Part shown: one piece after another, positions 7,747 through 16,031 of the stretch
Layout of the letters: the number at the start of each line of letters is the position of its first letter
Position numbering within the stretch: the first letter of the stretch is position 1
NCBI RefSeq assembly: GCF_014205155.1
Contig: NZ_JACHMX010000001.1
Location: 4,216,001 to 4,280,000 of the forward strand
Reading direction: 5' to 3'
DNA length: 64,000 bases
From: Amycolatopsis umgeniensis
GTDB taxonomy: Bacteria; Actinomycetota; Actinomycetes; Mycobacteriales; Pseudonocardiaceae
Notes under the pieces: generated by a model
Seen by the model: the letters and a program-made list of their open reading frames with translations, nothing else
Database searches by the model: none
What the model was told of the DNA's origin: nothing
Made by a program: the position numbers and the translations under genes

Positions 7747-9582
7747 CTACTTTCCCGGATCCCCCGCCATGACCAGGCTCAGCACGCTTTCTCCACCCTT
7801 TTCGAACCGGACGGGCACTCCCCAGTCCTGCCGGGTGATGCGGCAGGCGGGATGTTCGCCACCGTCGTCACAGCTCGCGGCCTGCGCGACCACCTGAAGG
7901 ACACCCTCGGTGACCCCGTCGGCGAAGCGGAGCTTGCGGAACAGGTCCGTGCCCACCCCGGCGCCGTCGGCGAGCAGTTCGGGCGGCGACGCGCTGATCT
8001 CCAGCCGTGTCGACGGGCCGTAGCGATCGTCGAGCTTCTCACCGGGAGGCGGGGTGAAGACGACGGAGAACTCCAGCTCGCCCGGCGTCAGCACGGTCGG
8101 CGGACGGCGGACCGCGTGCGCGTCGCCGGTCACGGCCTGCTCGCCGAGCGGCACCGGGCCGATCCGGCCGCCCGCGGACTCGACGACCAGCAGTTCGCCG
8201 TCGTGCACGAGCAAGCCCGACGGCTCCGCGAGACCTGTCGCGAGCGTGGTCACCCGGCGGGTGAGCGGGTCGTAGCGGCGGATGGCGCCGTTGTAGGTGT
8301 CAGCGATCGCGACGGTGTCGCCGGGCAGTACGGCGAGGCCGAGCGGATGCTGCAGAAGCGCCTGGTCCGCGGGCCCGTCGACATGGCCGAAGGAGAACAG
8401 GTCGACGCCGACCGCGGTGTGCACGGTGAACGTTTCGCCCTCGGGCTGGATCCAGCGCAGCGCCGACGTCTCGGCGTCCGCGAGCCACAGCCTCTGCCCG
8501 TCGGGCGTGAGACCGGACGTCTGCGCGAAGAACGCTTCGTGGACGTCGCCGTCTCGCAGGCCCTCGACCGTCGTGCCGGCGAAGCGGCGGATGGTGCCCG
8601 AGACCGGCTCGAACACGCTCAGCGTGTGGTTGCCCGCCATGGCCACCACGACCCCGCCGGCGGGCCCCCACCAGGCGACGTCCCACGGGCTGGTGAGGTC
8701 GATGTCGAGCGCCTTGCCGGTGTCGACGCCGTCGCGCCACTGGCGGCCGGTGCCGGCGACGGTGCTGACCTCGCCGGTGATCAGGTCGATCCCGCGCAGC
8801 CGGTGACCGGCCGTGTCGGCGACGACGGCGTGATAGCCCGCGCGCTCCGCGACCTCGTACGGCAACAGTGTGATCCCGGACGGCTCGGTGAAGGTCGCCA
8901 GGTCGAAGGGCCCGTCCTGCGCGCCGCGGGCTCCGCTGCCGAAGCGGCGGATGATCGTCTCGCCGTCGGACGCGAACTCGACGATGGAGTGGTTGCCGGT
9001 GTCGGCGACCAGGATCCGGCCTTCGGCGGTGGTGACGGCCTTGCTCGGGAAGCGCAGCTCGGTGCGCTGTTCCTCGGCCGGGACGTACGGGCTGCCGCCG
9101 CGGCGCAGCGTGCCCTTGGCCTCGTGGGTCGCGACGAGGTCGCCGATCACCCGGCGCAGCGCCTCGGCGTGCCCTTCACCCGCGGCGACGTGCACGACGT
9201 AACCCTCGGGGTCCACCACGACCAGCGTCGGCCAGGCCTTGACCGCGTACTGCGACCAGGTGGTCATCTGCGGATCGTTGAGCACCGGATGGTGCACCTC
9301 GTAGCGCCGCACCGCCGCCTCGATCGCGGCCGCCTCGCCCTCATGGAGGAACTTGGGCGAATGCACGCCGATGGTCACCAGGACGTCGGCGAACTCGGCC
9401 TCCAGCGGGCGCAGTTCGTCCAGCACGTGGAGGCAGTTGACGCAGCCGCTGGTCCAGAAGTCCAGCAGGACGACGCGGCCGCGCAACCCGGCGAGCGTGA
9501 TCCGCTCACCGCCGGTGTTGAGCCACACGTCACCGGCGAGCTCGGGCGCCCGCACGCGGGACTGCGTTCGTGGAGAAGTCAC
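7747..9582 (-). CDS. thioredoxin-like/NHL-repeat fusion protein
   Basis: The 611-aa protein joins a TlpA-like thioredoxin fold (about 12-150) to a six-bladed NHL beta-propeller (about 175-490) and a C-terminal beta domain. The redox pair is Cys47 and Cys50 in DFWTSGCVNCLH; Pro in the KAWPTLVVV strand is the cis-Pro equivalent. Propeller blades show DTGNHSIVEF, DTAGHRLRGI, DAETSALRWI and DTYNGAIRRY. The arrangement matches the NHLRC2 family; the human relative is linked to redox and tissue disease but the bacterial role is unknown. No signal peptide is visible, so it should be cytoplasmic. The GTG start at 9582 lacks a ribosome site and may be leaderless. Confidence 0.85.
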   Translation of the reverse strand: MTSPRTQSRVRAPELAGDVWLNTGGERITLAGLRGRVVLLDFWTSGCVNCLHVLDELRPLEAEFADVLVTIGVHSPKFLHEGEAAAIEAAVRRYEVHHPVLNDPQMTTWSQYAVKAWPTLVVVDPEGYVVHVAAGEGHAEALRRVIGDLVATHEAKGTLRRGGSPYVPAEEQRTELRFPSKAVTTAEGRILVADTGNHSIVEFASDGETIIRRFGSGARGAQDGPFDLATFTEPSGITLLPYEVAERAGYHAVVADTAGHRLRGIDLITGEVSTVAGTGRQWRDGVDTGKALDIDLTSPWDVAWWGPAGGVVVAMAGNHTLSVFEPVSGTIRRFAGTTVEGLRDGDVHEAFFAQTSGLTPDGQRLWLADAETSALRWIQPEGETFTVHTAVGVDLFSFGHVDGPADQALLQHPLGLAVLPGDTVAIADTYNGAIRRYDPLTRRVTTLATGLAEPSGLLVHDGELLVVESAGGRIGPVPLGEQAVTGDAHAVRRPPTVLTPGELEFSVVFTPPPGEKLDDRYGPSTRLEISASPPELLADGAGVGTDLFRKLRFADGVTEGVLQVVAQAASCDDGGEHPACRITRQDWGVPVRFEKGGESVLSLVMAGDPGK

Positions 9583-9734
9583 GCCATGAGTGAACTACAC
9601 GGGCGGCCGCTCTGTTCCGAGGTCCAGGCGTTGAGAGGGCGAGCTCACCCCAGGGGAGGAGCCTCATGTGGGTGATGAGGGGGCGACATTAAAAGAGAAG
9701 GCGCCCCCGCGGCGCGCGACTTAGGCTCGAACAC

Positions 9735-10304
9735 ATGTCCACAGTTGAGCCCGCCTTCACCTTAGAGGAGGCACATGACCTCCAGGCGAGCTTGGCCGAA
9801 CCCGTGCGTCCCGGGTTGAGCGAGGCCGAGCTCGACGACGTCGAAACACGTTTCGGCTTCCGGTTCGCCGCCGATCACCGGACCTTCCTCGCCGCCGGGG
9901 TGCCGATCGGCGACCGCTGGCCGGACTGGCGCTGCGGCAACCCCGACCAGCTGCGGAAACGGCTGGATTGGCCGGTCGACGGGGTGCTCTACGACATCGA
10001 ACACAACGGCTTCTGGCTGCCCGACTGGGGCCTGCGGCCGATCGACCTCGCCGACGCCCTCGCGCGGGCCCGTTCGCATCTCGCGCGTGTTCCGCAGCTG
10101 GTTCCCGTCTGCGGGCATCGGTATCTGCCCGGGATCGCCGGGAGCACGGGGTATCCGGTGCTGTCGGTGTATCAGACCGACATCGTCTACTACGGCTATG
10201 ACCTGCGGGGATACCTGCGGCACGACTTCTGCGACCAGCCGCTGGGGCCGCCGCCGGAGGGCGGGCCGCGGCAGGTCGAGTTCTGGTCGCGGTTCGTGGA
10301 CTGA
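9735..10304 (+). CDS. SMI1/KNR4-like (SUKH) protein
   Basis: The 189-aa product resembles actinobacterial SMI1/KNR4-type proteins. It starts with an acidic helical segment (LSEAELDDVETRFGFRFAADHRTFLAAG), the SUKH N-terminal signature, then WPDWRCGNPDQL, and ends with VPVCGHRYLPG and PVLSVYQTDIVYYGYDL. SUKH proteins often act as immunity proteins for polymorphic toxins, but this one has no toxin beside it and belongs to a branch that is often solitary. A TAGGCT hexamer about 8 bases ahead of the ATG suggests a leaderless transcript. Specific function unknown. Confidence 0.7.
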   Translation: MSTVEPAFTLEEAHDLQASLAEPVRPGLSEAELDDVETRFGFRFAADHRTFLAAGVPIGDRWPDWRCGNPDQLRKRLDWPVDGVLYDIEHNGFWLPDWGLRPIDLADALARARSHLARVPQLVPVCGHRYLPGIAGSTGYPVLSVYQTDIVYYGYDLRGYLRHDFCDQPLGPPPEGGPRQVEFWSRFVD

Positions 10305-10320
10305 ACGCCTCGCTTGCGGT

Positions 10321-10373
10321 GCCCCCAATGTGGCATTGGGGGCACTGAACGTCCCCAATGCCACATTGGGGGC
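10321..10373. terminator. double-palindromic hairpin between convergent genes
   Basis: Two 21-base arms (10321-10341 and 10353-10373) are exact reverse complements with an 11-base loop. Each arm is itself a palindrome around CCCCAATG...CATTGGGG. It lies 17 bases after a plus-strand stop. A GAACGG-T-CCGTTC palindrome follows at about 10402-10414. It can act as a bidirectional terminator and looks like a repeat-family element. Confidence 0.65.
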
Positions 10374-10544
10374 GTCAGCCTTGGTTGGGGCAGCGAGGGG
10401 AGTGAACGGTCCGTTCATTCCTTGAGTTCGCGTTCGGGGGCCACTACATGTGGTCGCTTTGAGCTTTGAGCGTCACCAAATGTGCCCCACGCGATAGCAA
10501 AGGTCCCTTGCTCTTTTCGCGATTCGGGCCGCCCGTGGTAAGCG

Positions 10545-11009
10545 TCAGGATTCGGCGGCTGCCTTCAGCCGGGCCAGCGTCGCGGCGATGTTCGCGCGGT
10601 TGGCGTCGTCCCGTTTCCAGACCCCGGTGAACAGCGACGTCGGCCCCCGGAGCCAGCCCGGCCGCCGGTCCCAAGTGCTCTCCACGGCCACACAGCCTTC
10701 GCCCGACGCCTCGATGTCGTACTGCCAGCGCGCCACGGGAAGCCCGGCGAAAGTGGTCACCTCGAAGGCGAACCGCTTGCCCTCGTCGGCGTCGGTGATC
10801 GTCGAGAGGGTGCTCCAGCGGCGGACCCCGCGACGGTTGCGGCCGCGGAACTTCGCGCCGACGGCGACGGCCTCCGCGTCGCCGACCCAGCGGTGTCCCT
10901 CGTACTCCTCGGCCATGCCCGCGAGCGCGCCCGGGTCGCTGACCAGGGCGTACACCTTCTCGGGCGGGGCGGTGATGGCGATCTTGCCGGTGGCGCTGGG
11001 CTCGGTCAT
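10545..11009 (-). CDS. SRPBCC-family (polyketide cyclase/START-like) protein
   Basis: The 154-aa protein shows the SRPBCC layout: a first strand and helix (KIAITAPPEKVYALVSDPGALAGM), charged central sheets (VGAKFRGRNRRGVRRWSTLSTI) and a long C-terminal helix (ANRANIAATLARLKAA). This helix-grip fold binds hydrophobic ligands; in actinobacteria such proteins are often called polyketide cyclase/dehydrase, but no polyketide genes are nearby. ATG 11009 follows GGAGG at suitable spacing. The longer open frame upstream runs antisense-like through the next gene's 3' end and is not used. The gene lies after the beta-helix protein gene on the same strand, separated by a hairpin. Confidence 0.8.
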   Translation of the reverse strand: MTEPSATGKIAITAPPEKVYALVSDPGALAGMAEEYEGHRWVGDAEAVAVGAKFRGRNRRGVRRWSTLSTITDADEGKRFAFEVTTFAGLPVARWQYDIEASGEGCVAVESTWDRRPGWLRGPTSLFTGVWKRDDANRANIAATLARLKAAAES

Positions 11010-11022
11010 GACATACCTCCGT

Positions 11023-11049
11023 ACTGAGGGTATGTGAAATACCCTCAGT
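11023..11049. promoter_or_regulatory. 11-bp perfect inverted repeat ahead of SRPBCC gene
   Basis: ACTGAGGGTAT and ATACCCTCAGT enclose the loop GTGAA. The repeat overlaps the stop codon of the upstream beta-helix gene and ends 14 bases before the SRPBCC start, just upstream of its ribosome site. It could be an attenuating hairpin or a dimer operator; CATACC...GGTATG adds further symmetry. Confidence 0.5.
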
Positions 11050-13390
11050 TGTCGCGCCGGAGCATGCGACTGATACCGGCCGCGACCGTCGTCGCCAGCA
11101 CCCAGCCCGAGGCTGTGAAGCCCGCCGCGACCCAGTTGTCCATCCCGTGCATGTACCAGCGCGACTTGTTGCCGAAGTCGACGATCGGGATCAGGAGGTC
11201 GATCGTGTACAGCACCGGGTTCCACTGCAGCCCGGTGTCGTCCTGGTTGACCAGGCACCGCGGCCCGCTCACGGTGAGATTGGGTTTGGTGATGCAGTCG
11301 TCGACGCCGAGCCCGAAATACAGGCTTCCCAGGACGAGCAGCGTCAACAGCCAGCCGAGCGCGCGCACCGGCCGGAAGCCGTAACCGACCATCGACCGCT
11401 GCAACCAGCTCCACACGTGCACGCCGGGCCCGAAGAACTTGAAGCCCTTCGCGAGCGCCACGTACCGGAACTGTTGTTTCTTCAGCAGCACCGTGGACGC
11501 GTGCTCTTCGTTACCGGACGCGCGCAGCGTCGCCGCCAGCTGGTCGTAGGGCCCCGGTCGGTAACCGTCCATCGCCTTGCGCAGCAACACGATTCGATGG
11601 TCGATCGCCCGGTCGTCGTCGAGTGCGATGTCCTCCTGCAACGCGTCGTACCGGAAATCCTCCAGTTCGATCCCCGCCGTCGACGCCCAGAACGCCTCGT
11701 TGTCGCCAAGGGTTCCGCAATGCGCGCGCCGCAAGACGATCCTGCCGTCCGGCGGCGTGGCGGGCGTGAGCAAGAACTCGTCGGCCGAGACATCGCTGCC
11801 GTCGAGCGCGATCCCGTGCTGCGGCAGGGATCCGAGCCGCGCGCCGCGAAAATCGACGCGCCGCGCGACCTGGGCGCCGTCGAGGTTGACCCCGCCCTGC
11901 GCGACGAACGGGCGCTCCTTGTTCTCGGTGAGGACGAGGTCGCGGCCGATCCGCGCGGTGCGGACGTCCAGCGAGTAACTGGTGTTCGTCCGCGCGCCCG
12001 GCTCGGTCAGGCTGGTACCGAAGAGGTTCACGCTGCCGCCGACCTCGGCGCCCTGCAACCGCAGGGTTCCCTGGACGGTCGCGTCGGTGAGCTGGAAGTT
12101 CCCCGCGATCTTCGCGCGCCGCGCGGAGAAGACGTCGCGTCGCGGATGCAGGAACATCGAGTTCCAGGCGAGTACGTTGCCGCCGACGGTGATGTCGGCC
12201 ATGCGCAACTGCCCCGACGGAACCCGCAGGCTCGTCGCCTCGATGTCGCCGCCGATCGTCGTCCCGTCGAGGTGGATCGCGCGGTCGTAGTAAGGAATGC
12301 TCCGCCCGCGCACGACCTGCACCTCGGCGCCGGCGAGCCGGAGCGAACCGCCGATCCGCGCGTTGACCATCCGCAACGTCCCGGTCGCCTGCAGACCGTC
12401 GCTCAGTTCGAGGTTTCCGTTGACCGTCAAGCGATCCGCGACCAGCACCGGCCGAGGATCGATGTACGGATCGTTCGACTTCCAGGCGTCCACCACGATC
12501 GGCCCGGCCTGGTTCACCGAGAGTTTGGCCTCGCGCATGATGATGTCACTGTCCACGGTGGCGCTCGGCAGGAACATGATCCCACTGGCGGAGAAGCGTT
12601 TCCGCTGCGCGGCGGGCCCGTAGTTGTCCACCTCGCACAACAGGCTGCCGCCGATGTGGATCCCGTTCCCGTTGAGCGCGAACCCGTCCCGGTTGTTCAG
12701 GGTCGCGCCGGAGAAGTTGACGTTACCGCCCGCCCGCATACCCGGGATGCGGACTTCTCCGTTGGCCACCAACCGATACGCGAGCAGCGCGCCGACGATG
12801 TTGACCCGGTCGGCCTGGATCGCCTTGCCGCGCGGATGCGAGATCACCGTGCGGGTCAGCACGACCGACCCTTCGATGACCGCGTCGGTGAGGTTGACCG
12901 CCGCGTTCGGCATCCCGCGTTCGCGATCGTCGCCGCGCTGGACCGTGGTCTCCTCGATCTCGTGCTCGCCGTCGACGTGCACGACACTGCGGATCAGCCG
13001 GACGTCGTTGCGGGTGCGGAGGTTGCGCGCCTTGAGCCCGGGCAGCCAGCACTTGCGGAACACGAGCCCGAGCAGATGCGCCTCGCGGACATCCGGCGGA
13101 TGCTCGAACCGGCACCGCTCGAACCGGAACAGGTACTTGATGTCGGCCGCGCGCAGATCGAGCGTCCCGGTGATGTAGGCGTCCTCGACCTGCACGATCG
13201 GCGCGTTGGTCGCCTGACGGCGCCACCGGAGCAGACCGGTCGTCCCCGGCTTCATCAGCTCGGACGCCGGGACCTCGTACCGCTTGTCGGGGTTCGGGTC
13301 GAACGGGTCGAGCGGCGGCAAGGACGCGTCGCCGTTCGGTTCACCCTCCCCCGGATCGCGCGGCCCGTTGTTACGCCGAAAGCCCGGCAT
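11045..13390 (-). CDS. large beta-helix (pentapeptide-like) membrane protein
   Basis: The 781-aa protein has an acidic and proline-rich head, a long repetitive region (about 65-560) of short strands such as GTLDLRAADIKY, GSVVLTRTVI, GGNVNFSGATLNN, GGSLRLAGAEV and GTLRLQGAEVGGSVNLFG, then a helical segment and two or three membrane helices near the C-terminus (GWLLTLLVLGSLYFGLG and ASGWVLATTVAAGI). The repeats predict a right-handed beta-helix. Relatives in actinomycetes are annotated membrane-associated oxidoreductase, but no cofactor motif is visible and I do not support that function. It may be a cytoplasmic solenoid anchored to the membrane. Confidence 0.7.
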   Translation of the reverse strand: MPGFRRNNGPRDPGEGEPNGDASLPPLDPFDPNPDKRYEVPASELMKPGTTGLLRWRRQATNAPIVQVEDAYITGTLDLRAADIKYLFRFERCRFEHPPDVREAHLLGLVFRKCWLPGLKARNLRTRNDVRLIRSVVHVDGEHEIEETTVQRGDDRERGMPNAAVNLTDAVIEGSVVLTRTVISHPRGKAIQADRVNIVGALLAYRLVANGEVRIPGMRAGGNVNFSGATLNNRDGFALNGNGIHIGGSLLCEVDNYGPAAQRKRFSASGIMFLPSATVDSDIIMREAKLSVNQAGPIVVDAWKSNDPYIDPRPVLVADRLTVNGNLELSDGLQATGTLRMVNARIGGSLRLAGAEVQVVRGRSIPYYDRAIHLDGTTIGGDIEATSLRVPSGQLRMADITVGGNVLAWNSMFLHPRRDVFSARRAKIAGNFQLTDATVQGTLRLQGAEVGGSVNLFGTSLTEPGARTNTSYSLDVRTARIGRDLVLTENKERPFVAQGGVNLDGAQVARRVDFRGARLGSLPQHGIALDGSDVSADEFLLTPATPPDGRIVLRRAHCGTLGDNEAFWASTAGIELEDFRYDALQEDIALDDDRAIDHRIVLLRKAMDGYRPGPYDQLAATLRASGNEEHASTVLLKKQQFRYVALAKGFKFFGPGVHVWSWLQRSMVGYGFRPVRALGWLLTLLVLGSLYFGLGVDDCITKPNLTVSGPRCLVNQDDTGLQWNPVLYTIDLLIPIVDFGNKSRWYMHGMDNWVAAGFTASGWVLATTVAAGISRMLRRDN

Positions 13391-13696
13391 CGTCTCGCTT
13401 CCCTCCCCCTCGTTCCCCGGTCACCAGCGAAGCCGATCTCGCAGGGGGTTCGCAAGGGGCCCAGGACAGTAGACCGGAAACTGCCATGGGGTTACGACGG
13501 CAGAACAGCCGCCGGAGTTCCCGGACCAGCCGAAAGGGCCGTTCGGGACAAAACACACCGGTTGCGGGCCTTGGGAAGGTGATCTTCCACGAAAGGCCTG
13601 ATCAACGGTTTACCTGCTGCTATCGTCACCGGTTGGAGTCAGAGGTGAACTACGGGTAGGTCGCGCCCTAACGCGGCCCGTGCGGGGAGGCACGAC
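13391..13696. other. 306-base divergent intergenic region
   Basis: The gap separates the divergent beta-helix and ESX accessory genes. A TATCGT hexamer about 75 bases before the ESX operon ATG is a possible -10 element, and GGGGAGG (about 13685) is the ribosome site. No gene, strong hairpin or repeat was seen. Confidence 0.4.
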
Positions 13697-14203
13697 ATGA
13701 CAGGACCGGGAAGCGGCCCACAGGGCGTCTACAACCAGCTGAACACCACACCGCCGCAGGCACCGCCGCCGGGCTCGGGGTTGATCCCGGGCGCCGCCGC
13801 GGCACCGCCTCCGCCAACCCCACCGCCGAACTACGGCGAACTGGGCAGTGGCCAGGCGAAAGCCGACTTCGCCTCGGCATCGGCGAACGGTGGCTGGGAG
13901 TTCGATCCGGCCGCCATGGACAAGGTGATCAAGTCCCTCGAAGAGTGCATGGACAAGGACTTCAGCCGGGCCAGGTTCGAGGCAACGTGGCTGGACCAGA
14001 TCCAGCCCCCCGGCACCGAAGTCGGCAGCGAAGGCTTCGCGGCCGCCGCCAATACTTCGGGAGCCGCCTACAAGACGTTCCTCCAGAGCGCCTGGGACTA
14101 CACCGACGCCTATCTCGCTACCTTGAAGAAGATCCGGACTGCCTACCAACAGCAAGACCAAGCAGCCCTAGACGCGCTTCGCCAGATCGGAAAGGTCGAC
14201 TGA
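13697..14203 (+). CDS. ESX-type (WXG100-like) accessory protein
   Basis: The 168-aa product has a Pro/Ala-rich head (about 1-48), then a helical domain (about 50-165) with paired helices (AAMDKVIKSLEECMDKDFSRARF and the final AYLATLKKIRTAYQQQDQAALDALRQ). This matches the short helical-hairpin proteins that lead actinobacterial ESX accessory operons. No signal peptide is present, consistent with type VII export or a cytoplasmic partner. GGGGAGG precedes ATG 13697. It heads a four-gene run ending in EspG, and its stop overlaps the next start (TGATG). It could instead be a non-secreted scaffold. Confidence 0.65.
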   Translation: MTGPGSGPQGVYNQLNTTPPQAPPPGSGLIPGAAAAPPPPTPPPNYGELGSGQAKADFASASANGGWEFDPAAMDKVIKSLEECMDKDFSRARFEATWLDQIQPPGTEVGSEGFAAAANTSGAAYKTFLQSAWDYTDAYLATLKKIRTAYQQQDQAALDALRQIGKVD

Positions 14204-14808
14204 TGCGACCCACGACCACCATCCTGACCATCGCGACGCTGGCCACCGTGGCCTTGGTCGGTGGCTGTAGTGAGCAGAAGACCGGCAAGCCCTCACCGAC
14301 GAATGCCCCCTCCTCGGCGGCGCTCCCTTCTGACGGTGCCCCCGCGGTCACGAATCCCATCGCCAACACCGCCGCGATCGAGACGGATCCGTGCACCGCC
14401 GTTCCCGCTGCCGAGATCGAGACGATCGGCGGCAAGATCGACGGCAGCCGCATCGAGCCGATGACCATGGGCAAGGGGTGCACCTGGTCCTTCGCGGATG
14501 GCCCCAGCACTGTCAACGCCGGACTCGTGACAGGCAACAAACAGGGATTGAGCACGCTCTACGCGCAGAAGGCGCGAGGCGGTCTCACCACCTTCAAGCC
14601 GGTGGATCCGATCGACGGATACCCGGCCGTCATCTACGCCAACGGCGGTGAGGGCAAGGGAACCTGCACGCTCGCGGTCGGTGTTCGCGACGATCTCGTC
14701 TACACGGTGATCCCGCTTCTCTCCAGCGACCACCCGATGCTCGCGGATCCCTGTGGCATGGCCACGAAGATCGCGGCCGCGGCGATCAAGAATCTCAAGG
14801 GGGCTTAG
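14203..14808 (+). CDS. DUF3558 lipoprotein
   Basis: The 201-aa protein begins with a lipoprotein signal peptide ending at LVGGC (Cys at about residue 24), then a Ser/Pro/Ala linker and a DUF3558 domain (TDPCTAVPAAEIETIGG, GKGCTWSFADG, DPCGMATKIAAAAI). The domain is specific to actinobacteria and lies outside the membrane; its cysteines probably form disulfides. Relatives often sit in ESX-linked operons, as here between the helical protein and the Pro/Gly-rich ESX protein. The start overlaps the previous stop by one base. The role is unknown; binding of a secreted partner is a guess from context. Confidence 0.85.
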   Translation: MRPTTTILTIATLATVALVGGCSEQKTGKPSPTNAPSSAALPSDGAPAVTNPIANTAAIETDPCTAVPAAEIETIGGKIDGSRIEPMTMGKGCTWSFADGPSTVNAGLVTGNKQGLSTLYAQKARGGLTTFKPVDPIDGYPAVIYANGGEGKGTCTLAVGVRDDLVYTVIPLLSSDHPMLADPCGMATKIAAAAIKNLKGA

Positions 14809-14811
14809 GCG

Positions 14812-16029
14812 ATGACCTACAGCGGTTGGGAGATCTTCGACAAGCTCAACGCCAACCCCGCGACGACGGAAACCCTCGACAGGGCACAGGTCTCGTCCCA
14901 CAAGCTGCTGATCATCCACGAGGACATCAGCAAAGCCATGGGAGACAGCCAGACGGCGCTGAGTTCCTTCTGGAAGGGCAAAGCCGCCGACAGCGGCGCG
15001 GCGGGCCTCGCCCCGCTCATCGCGACCTCCAAGATCGCGGGCGAGAACATGGACCGCGCCCGTCAGTCGATGTTCGACCAGAACGCCTCTTTCCATTACA
15101 CACGCGGCAATGTCCGCCCCGTGGAGAAGGAGCGCGCCGGGGACAGCGGTCCCGAGGACATCGTGTCCATCGGCGCGAGTGACGACGAGATCGCGGCCGC
15201 GAAGTTCGACGCGGATACCAAGCACAACGTCGAGGTCTACGAGCCGTACTACCAGAGCACCCAGCCCCGGCAGCAGTCGCTCGCGCCGGTCTATCCGGCC
15301 GCGCACGATCCGAACGTCGCGTCGGGGCCGATCACGCCGGATCCGGTCGACCCTGGTCAGACCAAGGTCAGCGGGTTCAGCGGAGGGCATGGCGACTCAG
15401 GCGGGCGGCATCCTGGTCCCGGCGGGTACACCGGTGGGCCGAGTTCGTACAGTCCGCCTCCGGGGGCCGAGGGTTACCAAGCGCCGAGGCCACCGCAGAT
15501 CTCTCAGCCGCCGCGGATGCCGCAACCGCCGCGACCGCTGCCGTCTCCGCGGCCGAACGACGGGACCGATCTCTCGTCGGTGAAACCCGCGCCCGCCATG
15601 CGGCCGGGTGAGTTCCGGCCGCCCAACTTCGGTCCTGGCGGGCCTGGCAGCGGCGGACCCGGTGGTGGCGGCGGTGGATTCGGCCCGGGATCGGGCGGGT
15701 TCAGCGGCGGATTCGGGCCCGGTGGCGGGTTCGGGCCGGGCGGGTCGACGGGCGGGCCGGGGAGCATGGGGCCCGGGCGCGGTGTCGGAGCGGGCATGCC
15801 CGGCGAAGGCGCGATGCGCGGGCCGGCCGGAGCGCCGGCTGGGGGCCCGGGGGCAGGACGTCCCGGCGCGCCCGGCATGGGCGGCGGCATGGGTGGAGCC
15901 GGTAAAGGTGGCAAGGGCGGCGAGGACGAGGAGCACCAGCGCAAGATCACGCTGCAGGAAGAGGACGGAGACTCCCTCTTCGGCGGCTACGACGGTGACA
16001 AGCCGGTCCCGCCGGTGATCGGCGCATAA
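14812..16029 (+). CDS. PPE-like ESX substrate with Pro/Gly-rich tail
   Basis: The 405-aa protein has a helical N-terminal region (about 1-130, SGWEIFDKLNANPATTETLDRA then GDSQTALSSFWKGKAADSGA, with a W-x-G-like SFWKGKA turn) and a long low-complexity tail. Pro/Arg-rich tracts (about 210-260) are followed by Gly-rich GGPGSG-type repeats (about 270-375), and it closes with an acidic end. This layout resembles PPE and EspB-type substrates that depend on an EspG chaperone, and an EspG gene follows two bases after the stop. No signal peptide is seen. The tail's base composition is strongly G-rich on the coding strand. Substrate status is inferred. Confidence 0.65.
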   Translation: MTYSGWEIFDKLNANPATTETLDRAQVSSHKLLIIHEDISKAMGDSQTALSSFWKGKAADSGAAGLAPLIATSKIAGENMDRARQSMFDQNASFHYTRGNVRPVEKERAGDSGPEDIVSIGASDDEIAAAKFDADTKHNVEVYEPYYQSTQPRQQSLAPVYPAAHDPNVASGPITPDPVDPGQTKVSGFSGGHGDSGGRHPGPGGYTGGPSSYSPPPGAEGYQAPRPPQISQPPRMPQPPRPLPSPRPNDGTDLSSVKPAPAMRPGEFRPPNFGPGGPGSGGPGGGGGGFGPGSGGFSGGFGPGGGFGPGGSTGGPGSMGPGRGVGAGMPGEGAMRGPAGAPAGGPGAGRPGAPGMGGGMGGAGKGGKGGEDEEHQRKITLQEEDGDSLFGGYDGDKPVPPVIGA

Positions 16030-16031
16030 CC

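Noticed and set aside
10402..10414. GAACGG-T-CCGTTC as an operator
   Set aside because: It lies between convergent genes, not before a start, and is more likely part of the gene-end repeat vocabulary.
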